Positions 34,295 through 43,479 are shown, counted from the stretch's first letter. The stretch is 64,000 nt of DNA from Brenneria bubanii (GCF_022378355.1 NZ_JAKMAJ010000017.1:1-64000); one strand, 5' to 3'. Numbers and translations are program-made. The notes: a model not told the origin generated them from the letters alone.

Positions 34295-34456
34295 ATGCGG
34301 GTCACTCCGTTATCGAACTGGAAAGACCCCAAATCTGACCACCATTTTTTCCCGATGCGGAGGGAAAACTAGAAACGCATCGGGAAGGGTTTTCACGCTA
34401 ACCTGTTGAATCAATGTACAAATAGGGATTCGCAAGAATGCATGAAAACAAGTAAA

Positions 34457-34532
34457 TGGCTCCCCTGACTGGACTCGAACCAGTGACATACGGATTAACA
34501 GTCCGCCGTTCTACCGACTGAACTACAGAGGA
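34457..34532 (-). tRNA. tRNA-Asn (GTT), integration site of the ICE
   Basis: 76 bases including the encoded CCA. The minus strand reads TCCTCTGTAGTTCAGTCGG..., with anticodon GTT in GGACTGTTAATCC, the T-loop GGTTCGAGTCC and the acceptor end CAGGGGAGCCA. The acceptor stem has a T-G wobble at pair 4 because the 3' strand carries GGGG where, from memory, the common enterobacterial tRNA-Asn has GAGG. The integrase gene lies directly beyond the 3' end, so this 3' part was probably supplied by the element at insertion. Confidence 0.95.
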
Positions 34533-34662
34533 ATCGTGTGAACGGGGCGCATGATATCTAGGGCCTGATCGACTGTCAATGGCAATATTCGAAGTAAATG
34601 ACTGATTGTTTAGACAGTGTACAGTTCTTGCTTCTCATCGGTTAATAAATGACAGGTACAGG

Positions 34663-35442
34663 CTAATCCGTGCTGTTATGCCATGCCTTGAGGCGGGTTA
34701 ACGGATCCTGACGATAGAATCCAGTGAAGCATCGATATAACTCAGGAAACCGTTCTTCCAATAATTCCGGAGCGCTGAAGAAATATTCGGAAAGTACAGC
34801 AAAGCATTCGACGGGATCCTGAGCCGCATAGGGATCCATGCTGGCTGCGTCTTCGCCGACTAAATCGATCTCTTCCTGCAACGATTCCATTGCGCTATGT
34901 AGCCGCTGTTCCCACTGGGCGATATCCCGCAGTGCAATTAGCGGAACGCCGGTAGCCATGCCGCCGCCACGCAGATCCAGCTTATGAGCGACTTCATGAA
35001 TAACAAGATTGAATCCGGATAAATCGAACGAGTCCTGTATCTCCTGCCAGTTCAGTATAATCGGACCCTGATCCCAACTTTGTCCGGACTGTACCACTTT
35101 GCCGGTGTGAACCAGTCCGAACTCGTCCTGCCATTCATCATCTACCATAAACGGAGCGGGGTAAATCAGCACTTCGTGGAAGCCATCCAGACACTCGATA
35201 CCCAATTCCAGAATTGGTAAGGTAAACAGCAGAGCGATACGCTGCTGCATGCTCTCGCTCAACGTCAATCCCTGTAAGGGGATCAGGCGTTTTAGCTTCA
35301 GGAACTGACTCGCAATATTCATCAGTCGCGACCGTTCCTTATCATTTAGAGGCGCGAGTAAGGGGATTGCCATTGCAGATTGCCAGCTATCCAACGCATC
35401 AACCTGAAGCTCATTTGTTTTCCATGGCCACTTTATCATCAC
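34663..35442 (-). CDS. mtfA: MtfA peptidase (Mlc titration factor A)
   Basis: 259 residues of the M90 zinc peptidase family. Zinc motif [12 protein letters not shown] is preceded by [20 protein letters not shown], with a downstream Glu in [13 protein letters not shown] that serves as the third ligand. MtfA binds the glucose repressor Mlc and so affects ptsG expression. The order tRNA-Ser, mtfA, tRNA-Asn is conserved with E. coli, supporting core chromosome here. Confidence 0.92.
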   Translation of the reverse strand: MMIKWPWKTNELQVDALDSWQSAMAIPLLAPLNDKERSRLMNIASQFLKLKRLIPLQGLTLSESMQQRIALLFTLPILELGIECLDGFHEVLIYPAPFMVDDEWQDEFGLVHTGKVVQSGQSWDQGPIILNWQEIQDSFDLSGFNLVIHEVAHKLDLRGGGMATGVPLIALRDIAQWEQRLHSAMESLQEEIDLVGEDAASMDPYAAQDPVECFAVLSEYFFSAPELLEERFPELYRCFTGFYRQDPLTRLKAWHNSTD

Positions 35443-35533
35443 TGTTGCTCGCTAAGTCATCACTTGAATCTAAAGACGATAGCTAAGGCTGTTAAAATGC
35501 CATAAAAGAAGGCATTATAGCAGCCGCTTGAAC

Positions 35534-35623
35534 GGAGAGATGCCGGAGCGGCTGAACGGACCGGTCTCGAAAACCGGAGTGGGGGTAACTCCACCGGGGG
35601 TTCAAATCCCCCTCTCTCCGCCA
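35534..35623 (+). tRNA. serU: tRNA-Ser (CGA)
   Basis: 90 bases with a class II long variable arm: GGAGAGATGCCGGAGCGG..., anticodon CGA in GGTCTCGAAAACC, variable arm GTGGGGGTAACTCCAC, T-loop GGTTCAAATCC, acceptor CTCTCC-GCCA. All stems pair well. It matches serU in sequence type and in position next to mtfA. Confidence 0.95.
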
Positions 35624-36197
35624 ACTTACCAATAGAATCAATAAGTTAGTTTTTGATTTTGTCCTGCATAAAGTAATACATAAAATCGCGCGTTGAAAAT
35701 GACTTTTTCTAACGCACCTATTTTTATCATGTTGTATTTTCGCTGGCATTCACTTTTACCCCCTCCAGGTCACACTCTCAAAACAAATTATCTCTAGGCT
35801 GTTGCTGATGCGCGAACATCGGACTAGCGGATGGATTGATCTTCCTATGAGAAAAATAGATGTTGAAAATATACGCAGGCCGTTGATCTAAAAGTTAAAG
35901 CAAGCGTAGCCCGGTGAATTGGGCGAGATAGCGGCAACGCAGGCTGAAATTGGCATTAATATTTTGTGCCAATACAGCGATCATTCAAACCCACTGATCC
36001 TAATGACAGATAATGATATCCTTGCCGGCAGAGTGATGGATAAATGGACGACGTTGCCAGAGTAAAATATAAAAATACGCCGGCTTGATTGATATTATTG
36101 AGCCTTTAAGCGCAACCGTGCGGCTGCGATATCCGAACCTTTATCAAACACTGAAAAACGCTCTTCTAGAGAACAACCCATCAGGAACGATTTTAAA
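35624..36197. other. Intergenic region with a possible coding scrap
   Basis: About 570 bases. A plus-strand frame ending at a TAA near 36063 reads [18 protein letters not shown] then [20 protein letters not shown]; it looks coding but has no start and is interrupted upstream by a stop, so it may be the tail of a lost gene, possibly a toxin or effector C-terminus in front of the immunity-like gene. The remainder shows nothing clear. Confidence 0.35.
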
Positions 36198-36509
36198 ATG
36201 AAGAAAGAGTATACAATTCTGGGGGCGAAATTTGAGCTTGAACTCGTTAGCATATTCGATACTTTATCGGCTATTGATTTTTCGAGAGAAATAGATGAGC
36301 AAATATTGGTTTTAGATGAGGATTTATTACAATTATCATTCAAATCCGGGGTTATCGTTGATGTTGGCTGGTATCCGGCTCTTGAAAAAGAGGGTAAGTT
36401 TATTATTTATCGAATAACTGATGGCTGCTGGGAAGATCCCGAATGTAAATACAGCGTGGGGTGGGATAAAAAAGAACTGATATCTAAAATTAGAGAGTCG
36501 ATAAGGTAA
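36198..36509 (+). CDS. Immunity-protein-like small acidic protein
   Basis: 103 residues, acidic and soluble, with alternating strands and helices: KFELELVSIFDTLSAIDF, LVLDEDLLQLSFKSG, VIVDVGWYPALEKEGKF and a final helix KKELISKIRESIR. The size, the GVIVDVGWYP segment and neighbouring orphan fragments suggest an immunity protein of a polymorphic toxin system left without its toxin. I do not recognise the family, so this is a guess from appearance. The ATG has only a weak ribosome-binding site. Confidence 0.5.
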   Translation: MKKEYTILGAKFELELVSIFDTLSAIDFSREIDEQILVLDEDLLQLSFKSGVIVDVGWYPALEKEGKFIIYRITDGCWEDPECKYSVGWDKKELISKIRESIR

Positions 36510-36551
36510 CAAGACGCTGTCGCGAAAATCACTCATTTTGTGCAACGGTGA

Positions 36552-36671
36552 CCCAATTGTAATAAATGCGAAGTTTTGGAAATTGGTAGTTATGAAATCT
36601 GTCCTGTTTGTAATTGGGAAGAGGCTTCCACGCAAGATAAAGATCCAACCCATGATGATGGGTTAATGTAA
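36552..36671 (+). pseudogene. Fragment of a CPCC-family cysteine-rich protein
   Basis: The frame reads PNCNKCEVLEIGSYEICPVC then NWEEASTQDKDP and stops. The YEICPVCxWE motif is the core of CPCC-family proteins. A stop codon lies immediately upstream in frame and no start codon is available, so the N-terminal CPCC part is lost and the gene is broken. CPCC proteins often sit in arrays of immunity-like genes, which fits its neighbour at 36198. Confidence 0.6.
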
Positions 36672-36889
36672 TGAGTGCAGTCAAAGCTCCTAAAGCCTAT
36701 ACAGATGAGGTAAAGGAAAATAGCCGTCAGCAAGGCTGACCGGCATTTTTTCATAGTAAAGGCCGTCGCCATTGGCGTTAAGCACCTCACGCTGCATTGC
36801 GTCGTCGCACGAAATGACGGCATATAAAGTTGTCGGATTGCATGGGATGTACTAATTTCATAGTTAATCATTACGTTACGGAGATAGAT

Positions 36890-37057
36890 ATGGGATTTTG
36901 GCGCATCGTATTTACGATCATTTTACCGCCGCTGGGCGTCGTGCTCGGCAAAGGGATTGGCTGGGCGTTTATTCTGAATATCATCCTGACTTTGCTCGGA
37001 TATTTCCCCGGACTGATCCACGCTTTTTGGGTGCAGACCAAAAACGACGGTGTTTGA
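36890..37057 (+). CDS. YqaE/Pmp3-family small membrane protein
   Basis: 55 residues with two hydrophobic helices: FWRIVFTIILPPLGVVLGKG and FILNIILTLLGYFPGLIHAFW, ending in a short polar tail. The LPPLGV...LLGYFPGLIHA pattern is diagnostic of Pmp3/UPF0057. These proteins are linked to membrane potential and salt or stress response. ATG 36890 follows CGGAGATAG. It is a single gene. Confidence 0.9.
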   Translation: MGFWRIVFTIILPPLGVVLGKGIGWAFILNIILTLLGYFPGLIHAFWVQTKNDGV

Positions 37058-37548
37058 GTCGGATGATGGCGATATCGTCCTTTTAACGCAAGACGACATT
37101 GCGTTGTTTCATCGTACGGGTGATGCCTGCGGCATTATCCGTACGTTCCCGCCCGAGAGCAAACCCTCAATGCGTTGTTTCTCCTGCATGCGCTTCGCGC
37201 AAACGCTGTAACGCGTTTGGCTCAAACGTTAGCATTGCGTTCCGCCAGGCAAATGGTTCAAGGTAGATCACTTTCCTCTTGCTGCCCGATATCACACGTT
37301 TGACACTGTTCACTATGCAATCAGAAATGCTATTCTGATCACGCACTTTTGCGGTATTCGATGTCGTTAAACTGCTTAAAACTGCCTGTTGTATCAGTGA
37401 TTTTTATCTTTGCCGCTGGTGGTAGCCGACATTTGCTCTTTCATACGTTAAACAATATAACCGCACGCTATGGCGGACATCCGTGTCTTGCCGCTTGTCA
37501 TTAAAGTGCGGAAGTCGCAGTTATCTTTTGTCGTATCGGGGAATCAAG
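37058..37548. other. Intergenic region before the AEC transporter
   Basis: About 490 bases with no coding frame I trust. Bases 37096-37250 contain repeated short blocks (CATTGCGTTGTTTC at 37098 and ATGCGTTGTTTCTCC near 37170; TTGCGTTCCGCC near 37236). AT content rises near 37380-37480 where the promoter of the transporter should lie. Confidence 0.4.
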
Positions 37549-38460
37549 ATGGTTGATGTGCTTATCAAAGCCTTCTCGTTTGTTTTTGTCATTATTATTG
37601 GGTATCTGCTGAAGCAGTATGGCGTATTACAACGATCGGACAGCCAGGCGCTGTCGAAGATCATGATGAACATCACCTTGCCAGCGGCCGTGATCACCGG
37701 CTTCGCCAGTTTTAAAGTCGATCACTCGCTATTGATCCTGGTGCTGCTGGGATTGGGGTGTAACCTGTTATTGATGGGCGCCGGTTATTTGATTGCCAGG
37801 AAAGGGCCGGAGGGGATGAAAGCCTTTTATATCATCAATTCGCCAGGTTATAACATCGGCTGTTTTACCTTGCCCTATGTGCAGAGTTTTCTCGGGCCGG
37901 CCGGTATTGTTGCAACCTGTCTGTTTGATGCCGGCAACTCGATTATTTGTACCGGCGGCAGCTATGTCGCCGCATCGCAGGCCACCGGACGCAGCGCCGG
38001 TCTGAAAAGTTCGATCCAGCGGTTGTTCTCCTCCGTCCCGTTTGATGTTTACATGCTGTTGCTGATTGCGGCGCTTTGCGGCCTGCATCTTCCCTCTCAG
38101 ATAACCCTGGTTACGTCGACCATTGGCAACGCCAACCCCTTTCTGGCCATGATGATTATCGGCATGATGCTGGAAATTAATATTAACCGGGCGGCGCTGG
38201 CGAATGTTTTTAAAGTATTGGCGCTTCGTTACACCGTGGCTTCCGCATTCGCCATCTTATTTTATTACTACACGCCGTTGCCGCTGGAAATTCGTCAGGT
38301 TCTGTCGGTGGTGGTGTTCTCACCGGTTTCATCGCTGGCGCCTTTATTCACCTCCAGATTCAGCGGGATGTTCGCCTCGGTTTCCAGTTTTACCAATTCA
38401 CTATCGGTCATCATCAGTATTACTATCATCACCACGTTGTTAACACTGATGCAGTCATAA
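37549..38460 (+). CDS. AEC-family transporter (auxin efflux carrier type)
   Basis: 303 residues with about ten membrane segments in the AEC 5+5 layout: VLIKAFSFVFVIIIGYLLK, then IMMNITLPAAVITGF in the first half and GNANPFLAMMIIGMMLEI, VFSPVSSLAPLFTSRF and VSSFTNSLSVIISI in the second. These families include YfdV and MdcF; substrates are often carboxylates and cannot be told from sequence. ATG 37549 is chosen because homology begins at MVDVLIKAF, though the frame is open 22 codons further. Confidence 0.85.
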   Translation: MVDVLIKAFSFVFVIIIGYLLKQYGVLQRSDSQALSKIMMNITLPAAVITGFASFKVDHSLLILVLLGLGCNLLLMGAGYLIARKGPEGMKAFYIINSPGYNIGCFTLPYVQSFLGPAGIVATCLFDAGNSIICTGGSYVAASQATGRSAGLKSSIQRLFSSVPFDVYMLLLIAALCGLHLPSQITLVTSTIGNANPFLAMMIIGMMLEININRAALANVFKVLALRYTVASAFAILFYYYTPLPLEIRQVLSVVVFSPVSSLAPLFTSRFSGMFASVSSFTNSLSVIISITIITTLLTLMQS

Positions 38461-38607
38461 GGGTTCAAGATCATCGTCGAGGCGTATGAATTAATCGCTA
38501 TTGGCTCAGACTTGATACGGCGGGGGTTTGTGTTGGAACACAACGAAACCCGCTCATCGGCAACGAGCCGCGCATTGCACGCCAAATAGACAATAAAGAG
38601 GAAATCA

Positions 38608-39135
38608 GTGGCCAGTTTTTTAAACAAGCTTTTTGGCGCTACAGAGAAGGGAGCCGGTGACGATACCGTCGAGCTCCGGGAGCCAGACCTCACGATTAGG
38701 CGCGCAAAAAACGAGATGCAGCTGCGCACGCAAGCAGCAATAGATTTGTGGGGCCTCGATACGGCTTCATGGGCGGCTGATCTTGATTCAGGTACCATCA
38801 CTTTCGTCAGTGACGAAAAAGAGATGGTTATAACCGCACCAGTACAAGTCGTCGGCACCTACAATACGGAAGACGGTACTTGGTTATGGGGTTGGGATCA
38901 TCCATCAGTAAGTGAATCACTTGGCGCGTTCGCCCGGCAAGTGCGAAACTTTGGAGAGCAATACGGGAGGGAGAAACTCACCACGCCCAAATTCGCTGCG
39001 TCGATGGATGATGCGTGGACGTTTACTGCTCTTGCCTGTTATCTCAGCGGTGGTGAGGGCGGTTATTGTGGCTCGTCAGGTTCAACCCGAGTGCTGATGG
39101 TCTATGGCTCGGTGTCGTTAAGTAAGAAGGCATAA
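38608..39135 (+). CDS. DUF6882-family protein
   Basis: 175 residues from a GTG start with GAGGAAATCA just upstream. The segment VQVVGTYNTEDGTWLWGWDH, then VSESLGAFARQVRNFGEQYG and ACYLSGGEGGYCG, fits DUF6882 (formerly part of a WapI/immunity-like annotation). The function is unknown; members often occur singly and sometimes next to toxin systems. There is no signal peptide or membrane segment. Confidence 0.65.
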   Translation: MASFLNKLFGATEKGAGDDTVELREPDLTIRRAKNEMQLRTQAAIDLWGLDTASWAADLDSGTITFVSDEKEMVITAPVQVVGTYNTEDGTWLWGWDHPSVSESLGAFARQVRNFGEQYGREKLTTPKFAASMDDAWTFTALACYLSGGEGGYCGSSGSTRVLMVYGSVSLSKKA

Positions 39136-39244
39136 TCGGTGAGCAAAGTATTGCCGATCGATATAGCCCATGGCTGCAACAATGTCATATCGCTCTCAAT
39201 CTAATATAATTAATTTTATTAATCATGTTCTTATGGAGTAATAC

Positions 39245-39583
39245 ATGAGTGATGCCAATTTTGCGCACCTGCCTGAGCCGCCGTATTTTGCCGTTGTTTT
39301 TTCATCGCAGCGTACGCCCGGTGATGGTGGATACAACCAGATGGCTTCCCGAATGGCTGAACTGGCCATGGTCCAGCCCGGATATCTCGGCGTGGAAAGC
39401 GCGCGTGACCAGCAGGGATTCGGCATCACGGTTTCATACTGGGATTCGCTGGACGCTATCACGCAGTGGAAGCGTCATGCCGAACATCGTATCGCTCAGG
39501 AGTTTGGTATTTCCGAGTGGTATCAGCACTATGAGCTGCGGATTGCGGAAGTGAAGCGCGCCTACGGTAAAAGAAAGGATTAG
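39245..39583 (+). CDS. Antibiotic-biosynthesis-monooxygenase (ABM) domain protein
   Basis: 112 residues forming one dimeric ferredoxin-like domain: YFAVVFSSQRT, MAELAMVQPGYLGVES, ITVSYWDSLDAITQWKRH and WYQHYELRIAEVKR. The YWDSLDAI-WK motif is typical. Such small proteins occur widely and are not evidence of antibiotic production; some act on quinones or heme. TGGAGTAAT precedes the ATG. Confidence 0.82.
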   Translation: MSDANFAHLPEPPYFAVVFSSQRTPGDGGYNQMASRMAELAMVQPGYLGVESARDQQGFGITVSYWDSLDAITQWKRHAEHRIAQEFGISEWYQHYELRIAEVKRAYGKRKD

Positions 39584-39622
39584 GGCAGCCGGCAGCCTCG
39601 TCAAAACGGCGCTGCCGACATG

Positions 39623-41098
39623 CTACTGGTCTGATTTGACCACCCGATTTCGACCTTGCTGCTTGGCCTGATACAAGGCGATATCGGCCCGGTTGATTAA
39701 CGTATCCAGCATTTCTTTTTCCTGATACTGCGCCGCGCCGCAGCTGATGGTCACATGAATCATGCCATTTTTGTACGGTACCGCCATTGCTTCAACGTCA
39801 TGCCGTAGCGTTTCAGCCCGCGGTAGCGCATGTTCAATATCACAGTTATCCAGCAAAACCACAAATTCCTCCCCGCCCCAGCGGCAAACCCGATCGCTAT
39901 TGCGAATGGACTGCTGCAGCATCTTCGCGATCTGTTGCAAGACCAAATCCCCTACACCATGCCCGTAGCGGTCATTGATCGCTTTAAAATGGTCGATATC
40001 CAGTAGCAGGATGGAAAGGGGACGGTGTTGCGCCTGGCGTTTACCGCTTAGGTGAGTGAAATAATAATCGAAAGCCTGACGATTCATCATGCCCGTCAGC
40101 TTATCGGTTGTGGCCATTTGTTCCAGGCGGCGTTGATAGCTGCCGATGGTCAGCCATAGCAGGAGCAGAAACAGCGTGCTGACGGTAATGCTTACGCTCA
40201 GGTTTCTCACCAGGGTATCGAACAGGCGGCGCTCGCTCGGATGATTACTTTGCTCGACCATTAAATACCAGTCAAATTCAGGAATGAGCCGGGTATTGAG
40301 AAATATCGGCCTGTTGTTTAAAGCGTATTGATAGGCGCCGCCAGGCACCGTAAGAATTGAGGTGGCGAGGGGCGCCAGCCCGGGCTGTTGTTGAATCGTC
40401 ATTGCGCGCTCATAGGTTTTACCGTGCAGCATCACATTGCCGGCCTTATCAATGAAATAAATCGTGCGGTTATAGCGTTGTTCATATTTTTCAATCAGTT
40501 GACTAACGCGCGCTATGGGAATACCGATGCCGGTGACGCCGATGACGTTGCTTTGATAGTCCATAACCTTGTGGTTAATGAAAATATCCATATGCGTGCG
40601 ATCTTCGGGATCGAGCTGGATATCGATAAAGTAGGGGGTAGCGTCCGGCAGATTGCGGGCTTGAAAAAACCACTGATCTTCAGCGGCATTTGGCGAGATG
40701 GTGCGCTGAATATTCTCGGAATCGTAAAAACGCTTCGTTTTGTCTGAGGCAAAAAAGGAAAACAGGGTATCAAAACGGCGGTCAATCTCTTTCAGATAGC
40801 GAATCATCGCCTGGCTATCGTGTTCGTCATGCAGCACCCAGTCACGAACAAAGGTGTCGTGCGCCATCAGCGATGAGATAAATATGGGCTTCAGTAAGTC
40901 TTGCTGAATTTCGGAGTACACGTTGTCGCTGGTCAGCGGAAGCGTGTTTTCTTTTATCTCTTCCTCTAACGATCTTTTGGCGACCTCATAGCTGGTCCAG
41001 CTAATGATCAGGAAGGCGGTAAGCAGCATAATCGCAAATAACACCACTGCGCGTGTCTTATTCAGCCAGAGTGAGTTTGTTATTAATCCTATCTGCAA
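39623..41098 (-). CDS. Cache-domain diguanylate cyclase
   Basis: 491 residues from a TTG start at 41098 that has AGGAG seven bases upstream; the frame is open to another TTG at 41152 without a ribosome-binding site, and no ATG exists before the first membrane helix. Layout: membrane helix (VVLFAIMLLTAFLII), periplasmic dCache-type sensor (LMAHDTFVRDWVL, DIQLDPEDRTHMDIFINHKV, MVEQSNHPSERRLF), second helix, then a GGDEF domain with CRWGGEEFVV and an upstream inhibitory site RNSD. It should make cyclic di-GMP in response to an external ligand. Confidence 0.9.
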   Translation of the reverse strand: MQIGLITNSLWLNKTRAVVLFAIMLLTAFLIISWTSYEVAKRSLEEEIKENTLPLTSDNVYSEIQQDLLKPIFISSLMAHDTFVRDWVLHDEHDSQAMIRYLKEIDRRFDTLFSFFASDKTKRFYDSENIQRTISPNAAEDQWFFQARNLPDATPYFIDIQLDPEDRTHMDIFINHKVMDYQSNVIGVTGIGIPIARVSQLIEKYEQRYNRTIYFIDKAGNVMLHGKTYERAMTIQQQPGLAPLATSILTVPGGAYQYALNNRPIFLNTRLIPEFDWYLMVEQSNHPSERRLFDTLVRNLSVSITVSTLFLLLLWLTIGSYQRRLEQMATTDKLTGMMNRQAFDYYFTHLSGKRQAQHRPLSILLLDIDHFKAINDRYGHGVGDLVLQQIAKMLQQSIRNSDRVCRWGGEEFVVLLDNCDIEHALPRAETLRHDVEAMAVPYKNGMIHVTISCGAAQYQEKEMLDTLINRADIALYQAKQQGRNRVVKSDQ

Positions 41099-41498
41099 AA
41101 CAGTGCTCCTGATGCGATCAACTAATGATAGGCAGATAAAAAGCCTCTTCAACTTGATGACTGCCGGTAACTTCCTTGATTGAAGTTAAGCAGGCATATC
41201 AGGAAACATCAATAAAAGCCGGTCAGAACGTGCTTGATGTAACATATTGACGAAGGAGAAGAAAAAACGGAGAACAAAAGATAAAAACGCCTGGGTTTGA
41301 TCGGTTTATCGTTCATTCGCGAAAATCCACAAATGGATCACCAGATGATATTTTAAGGCATTAGCCCCAGCGTCCGACAGGTTCAGACGTAGTGTAATGA
41401 TTTGTATTTTATTGTTGGCTTGCTCAATGTAACTTGTTAAGGACGAGGGAATGGTGGTATCAATCAACATTGGTTTTGGCGATTAATTTGGCTTGGCA
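41099..41498. other. Divergent promoter region
   Basis: About 400 bases between the diguanylate cyclase and the lipid kinase, transcribed away from each other. It is AT-rich with no coding frame and should contain both promoters. No operator could be identified. Confidence 0.4.
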
Positions 41499-42410
41499 AT
41501 GACAGCAGAAAGACGAGAGGATAAGCGGGATTGCCCAACTGCGCTTTTATTTATTAACCAATATGCGAGAAGCGGCGATTCATCAAAATCGTATGTCGCT
41601 CAATTATTGCAATCGCATAATATTGCGGTTATTGAGCCCGGCAGACAGAAGGCTGCTTCCTGCGGCGATATTATTCGCGCTCACGCCCATGAGGTTGATT
41701 TCGTTATTATCGGCGGCGGCGACGGCACGTTGAACGCCGCGGCTCAGGCTCTGGTTGATACCGGGCTGCCGCTTGGCGTACTGCCGCTGGGCACGGCAAA
41801 TGATTTTGCCCGTACGCTGGAGATCCCTAAAGATTTACGGCTGGCGGTACAGGTTATCGCTGCGGGAAACTTAAGGACCATCGATCTGGGGGTAGTGAAC
41901 GGCCATCTGTTTTTTAACGTTTCCAGCATCGGTTTTTCGGCGGCGCTGGCGCGCGGATTATCGGCAAAGTCTAAAAAACGGTGGGGAACGCTGGGATACG
42001 CGCTCGCCGCATTTAAATTGCTGAAGCAGAGTCGTCCTTTCAGCGTTGAAATTGAGTGCGACGGCGTCAGGGAAAAGGTTAGAACCGTGCAGATTTCCGT
42101 CGGCAACGGACGTTTTTACGGTGGCGGAATGACGGTGGAACAGACCGCCGCGCCTGACGATGGGCGACTTGATATTTATAGTCTGGAAATCTCCCACTGG
42201 TGGGAAATGCTGGCGCTTGTCCCCTTTCTGCGCAGAGGAACGCACGGTCGATGGCGTAAAGTGCGTACTTTTTCCGCCACACGTTTAACACTACATACGT
42301 CAAAAGCGCACGATATCAATGCCGACGGCGAACTGATCGGGAAAACGCCCGCGACATTTACTATCCGGGAAAAAACGATTCAAGTATTCTCGCCTAAAAT
42401 CGTGGAGTAA
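41499..42410 (+). CDS. YegS/BmrU-type lipid kinase
   Basis: 303 residues of the diacylglycerol/lipid kinase family: FINQYARSG, then the nucleotide loop VIIGGGDGTLNAAA, LPLGTANDFARTL, and in the C-terminal domain ISVGNGRFYGGGM, DDGRLDIYSL and DINADGEL. It phosphorylates a lipid such as phosphatidylglycerol or diacylglycerol. I chose ATG 41499; a TTG two codons upstream is also in frame. The divergent neighbour is the diguanylate cyclase. Confidence 0.88.
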   Translation: MTAERREDKRDCPTALLFINQYARSGDSSKSYVAQLLQSHNIAVIEPGRQKAASCGDIIRAHAHEVDFVIIGGGDGTLNAAAQALVDTGLPLGVLPLGTANDFARTLEIPKDLRLAVQVIAAGNLRTIDLGVVNGHLFFNVSSIGFSAALARGLSAKSKKRWGTLGYALAAFKLLKQSRPFSVEIECDGVREKVRTVQISVGNGRFYGGGMTVEQTAAPDDGRLDIYSLEISHWWEMLALVPFLRRGTHGRWRKVRTFSATRLTLHTSKAHDINADGELIGKTPATFTIREKTIQVFSPKIVE

Positions 42411-42427
42411 TTAAATTTATATAAGTG

Positions 42428-42703
42428 ATGAGCATGCAAACCATTATTTCTGCAATACTGGCTTTCTTTTTATTTGAGCCATTAGATAATGAACTTAATC
42501 GCTATGCGGAATCGATCAATATGCCAAAAGAAACCGCTCAGCAGGTGTTTTCATGTTTAAAATCAGAGACGCCGAAAATTATTGATAAGGCTCAGTCAGA
42601 TCTCTGGTGGACAACGACAACCATTCTTTCAATATGGACGGGCGTGGCGGATGTAAAACAGGTTATTAGCGAAGCGGCAGCCAAGCTGCGTGGCGCCATT
42701 TAA
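42428..42703 (+). CDS. Small hypothetical protein with N-terminal hydrophobic helix
   Basis: 91 residues. One membrane or signal-like helix (TIISAILAFFLFEP), a helical middle (ESINMPKETAQQVFSCL) and a second semi-hydrophobic segment (WWTTTTILSIWTGVADV). Starts at 42425 (GTG), 42428 and 42434 are all in frame with no strong ribosome-binding site. It lies 17 bases after the lipid kinase and may be co-transcribed. I do not recognise the family. Confidence 0.5.
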   Translation: MSMQTIISAILAFFLFEPLDNELNRYAESINMPKETAQQVFSCLKSETPKIIDKAQSDLWWTTTTILSIWTGVADVKQVISEAAAKLRGAI

Positions 42704-42812
42704 TAAAGTTAATGAATCAACCTGAGCATCTTCAATGCGGTGATTAGACATAATGAAAATTCAGACCGGCATTAAACCCGCTGGCCTGAATTTATCCATT
42801 CAAATACGTGCG

Positions 42813-43412
42813 TTATTTAAAAATACGAAAACGTTCTTCGTCAGGAATATAGGTTTTTTCGCCAGCCGGTTGTTCAATGGAGCCGAATGGCAGTTGCGCG
42901 CGCAATTTCCAGCTAGCCGGCAATTGCCATTGCGTCTTCACGTCGTCATCAATCAATGGATTGTAATGTTGCAATGAGGCGCCGACCTTTTCCTGCGCCA
43001 ATGCCGACCACACGGCAAATTGCGCGATCCCGGTAGAATGTTCGGACCAAACCGGGAAGTTATCCGCATACAGGGCGAATTTCTGTTGCAGCTCTTCAAT
43101 GACTTGGGTGTCTTCAAAGAACAGCACCGTTCCGGCGCCCGCGGCGAACGACGCCAGCTTGTTCTCTGTTGCGGCGAAAGCCTCTGCAGGCACCCGTTGT
43201 TTTAGCTGTTGCTTAACGATATCCCACAGTTTCTCGTGCTGTGCGCCAAACAAAATAACGACGCGGGAACTTTGCGAATTAAAGGCGGAGGGGCTTTGCT
43301 TGACGGTTTCGCTAACGAGCGAAGTAATCTGGTCTTCCGATATAGGCAATGTTTTGCCGATGGCGTAGATAGAACGACGATTCTTGATGGACTGCAAAAA
43401 AGCATTACTCAT
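42813..43412 (-). CDS. Nitroreductase-family protein (Frm2-like)
   Basis: 199 residues of the FMN-dependent nitroreductase fold: SIKNRRSIYAIGKTLPIS with the FMN-phosphate Arg pair, QSPSAFNSQSSRVVIL, then VLFFEDTQVIEEL and VGASLQHYNP. The short N-terminus and the Ser-Ala-Phe-Asn-Ser-Gln motif match the small fungal/bacterial Frm2 group rather than NfsA or NfsB. Substrate is unknown; members reduce quinones or nitro compounds. Confidence 0.82.
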   Translation of the reverse strand: MSNAFLQSIKNRRSIYAIGKTLPISEDQITSLVSETVKQSPSAFNSQSSRVVILFGAQHEKLWDIVKQQLKQRVPAEAFAATENKLASFAAGAGTVLFFEDTQVIEELQQKFALYADNFPVWSEHSTGIAQFAVWSALAQEKVGASLQHYNPLIDDDVKTQWQLPASWKLRAQLPFGSIEQPAGEKTYIPDEERFRIFK

Positions 43413-43479
43413 GGTCTGTTCCTCTTTACATGATTGCTTATTTTGATCATATGACGCCTGATGGGCCGCATTGAGTATA

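Larger units (their letters stand above)
6210..34456 (-). mobile_element. Integrative conjugative element with VirB-type transfer system, inserted at tRNA-Asn
   Basis: The block holds a P4-type integrase beside tRNA-Asn, AlpA and TraR-like regulators, a full VirB1-VirB11 mating apparatus, an EexN exclusion lipoprotein, TrbM, a MobB coupling protein and a MobC relaxase, plus cargo. This is the MPF-T/MOB-C organisation known from ICEs related to the Yersinia/Klebsiella HPI-type ICEs (ICEKp1 family), which also use tRNA-Asn. The right boundary is the tRNA-Asn 3' end at 34457. The left boundary is not fixed: I did not see a repeat of the tRNA 3' end between 1 and 34456, so the element probably extends beyond the window and includes the cargo at 1-6200. 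Confidence 0.8.

Noticed and set aside
35492-35749. Minus-strand frame across the tRNA-Ser gene
   Set aside because: It reads through a complete, well-folded tRNA gene on the other strand and contains the usual false peptide from tRNA-Ser sequence.
37096-37250. Short repeated blocks as a possible repeat array
   Set aside because: Copies are few, unevenly spaced and diverged; no array or known repeat family could be supported.
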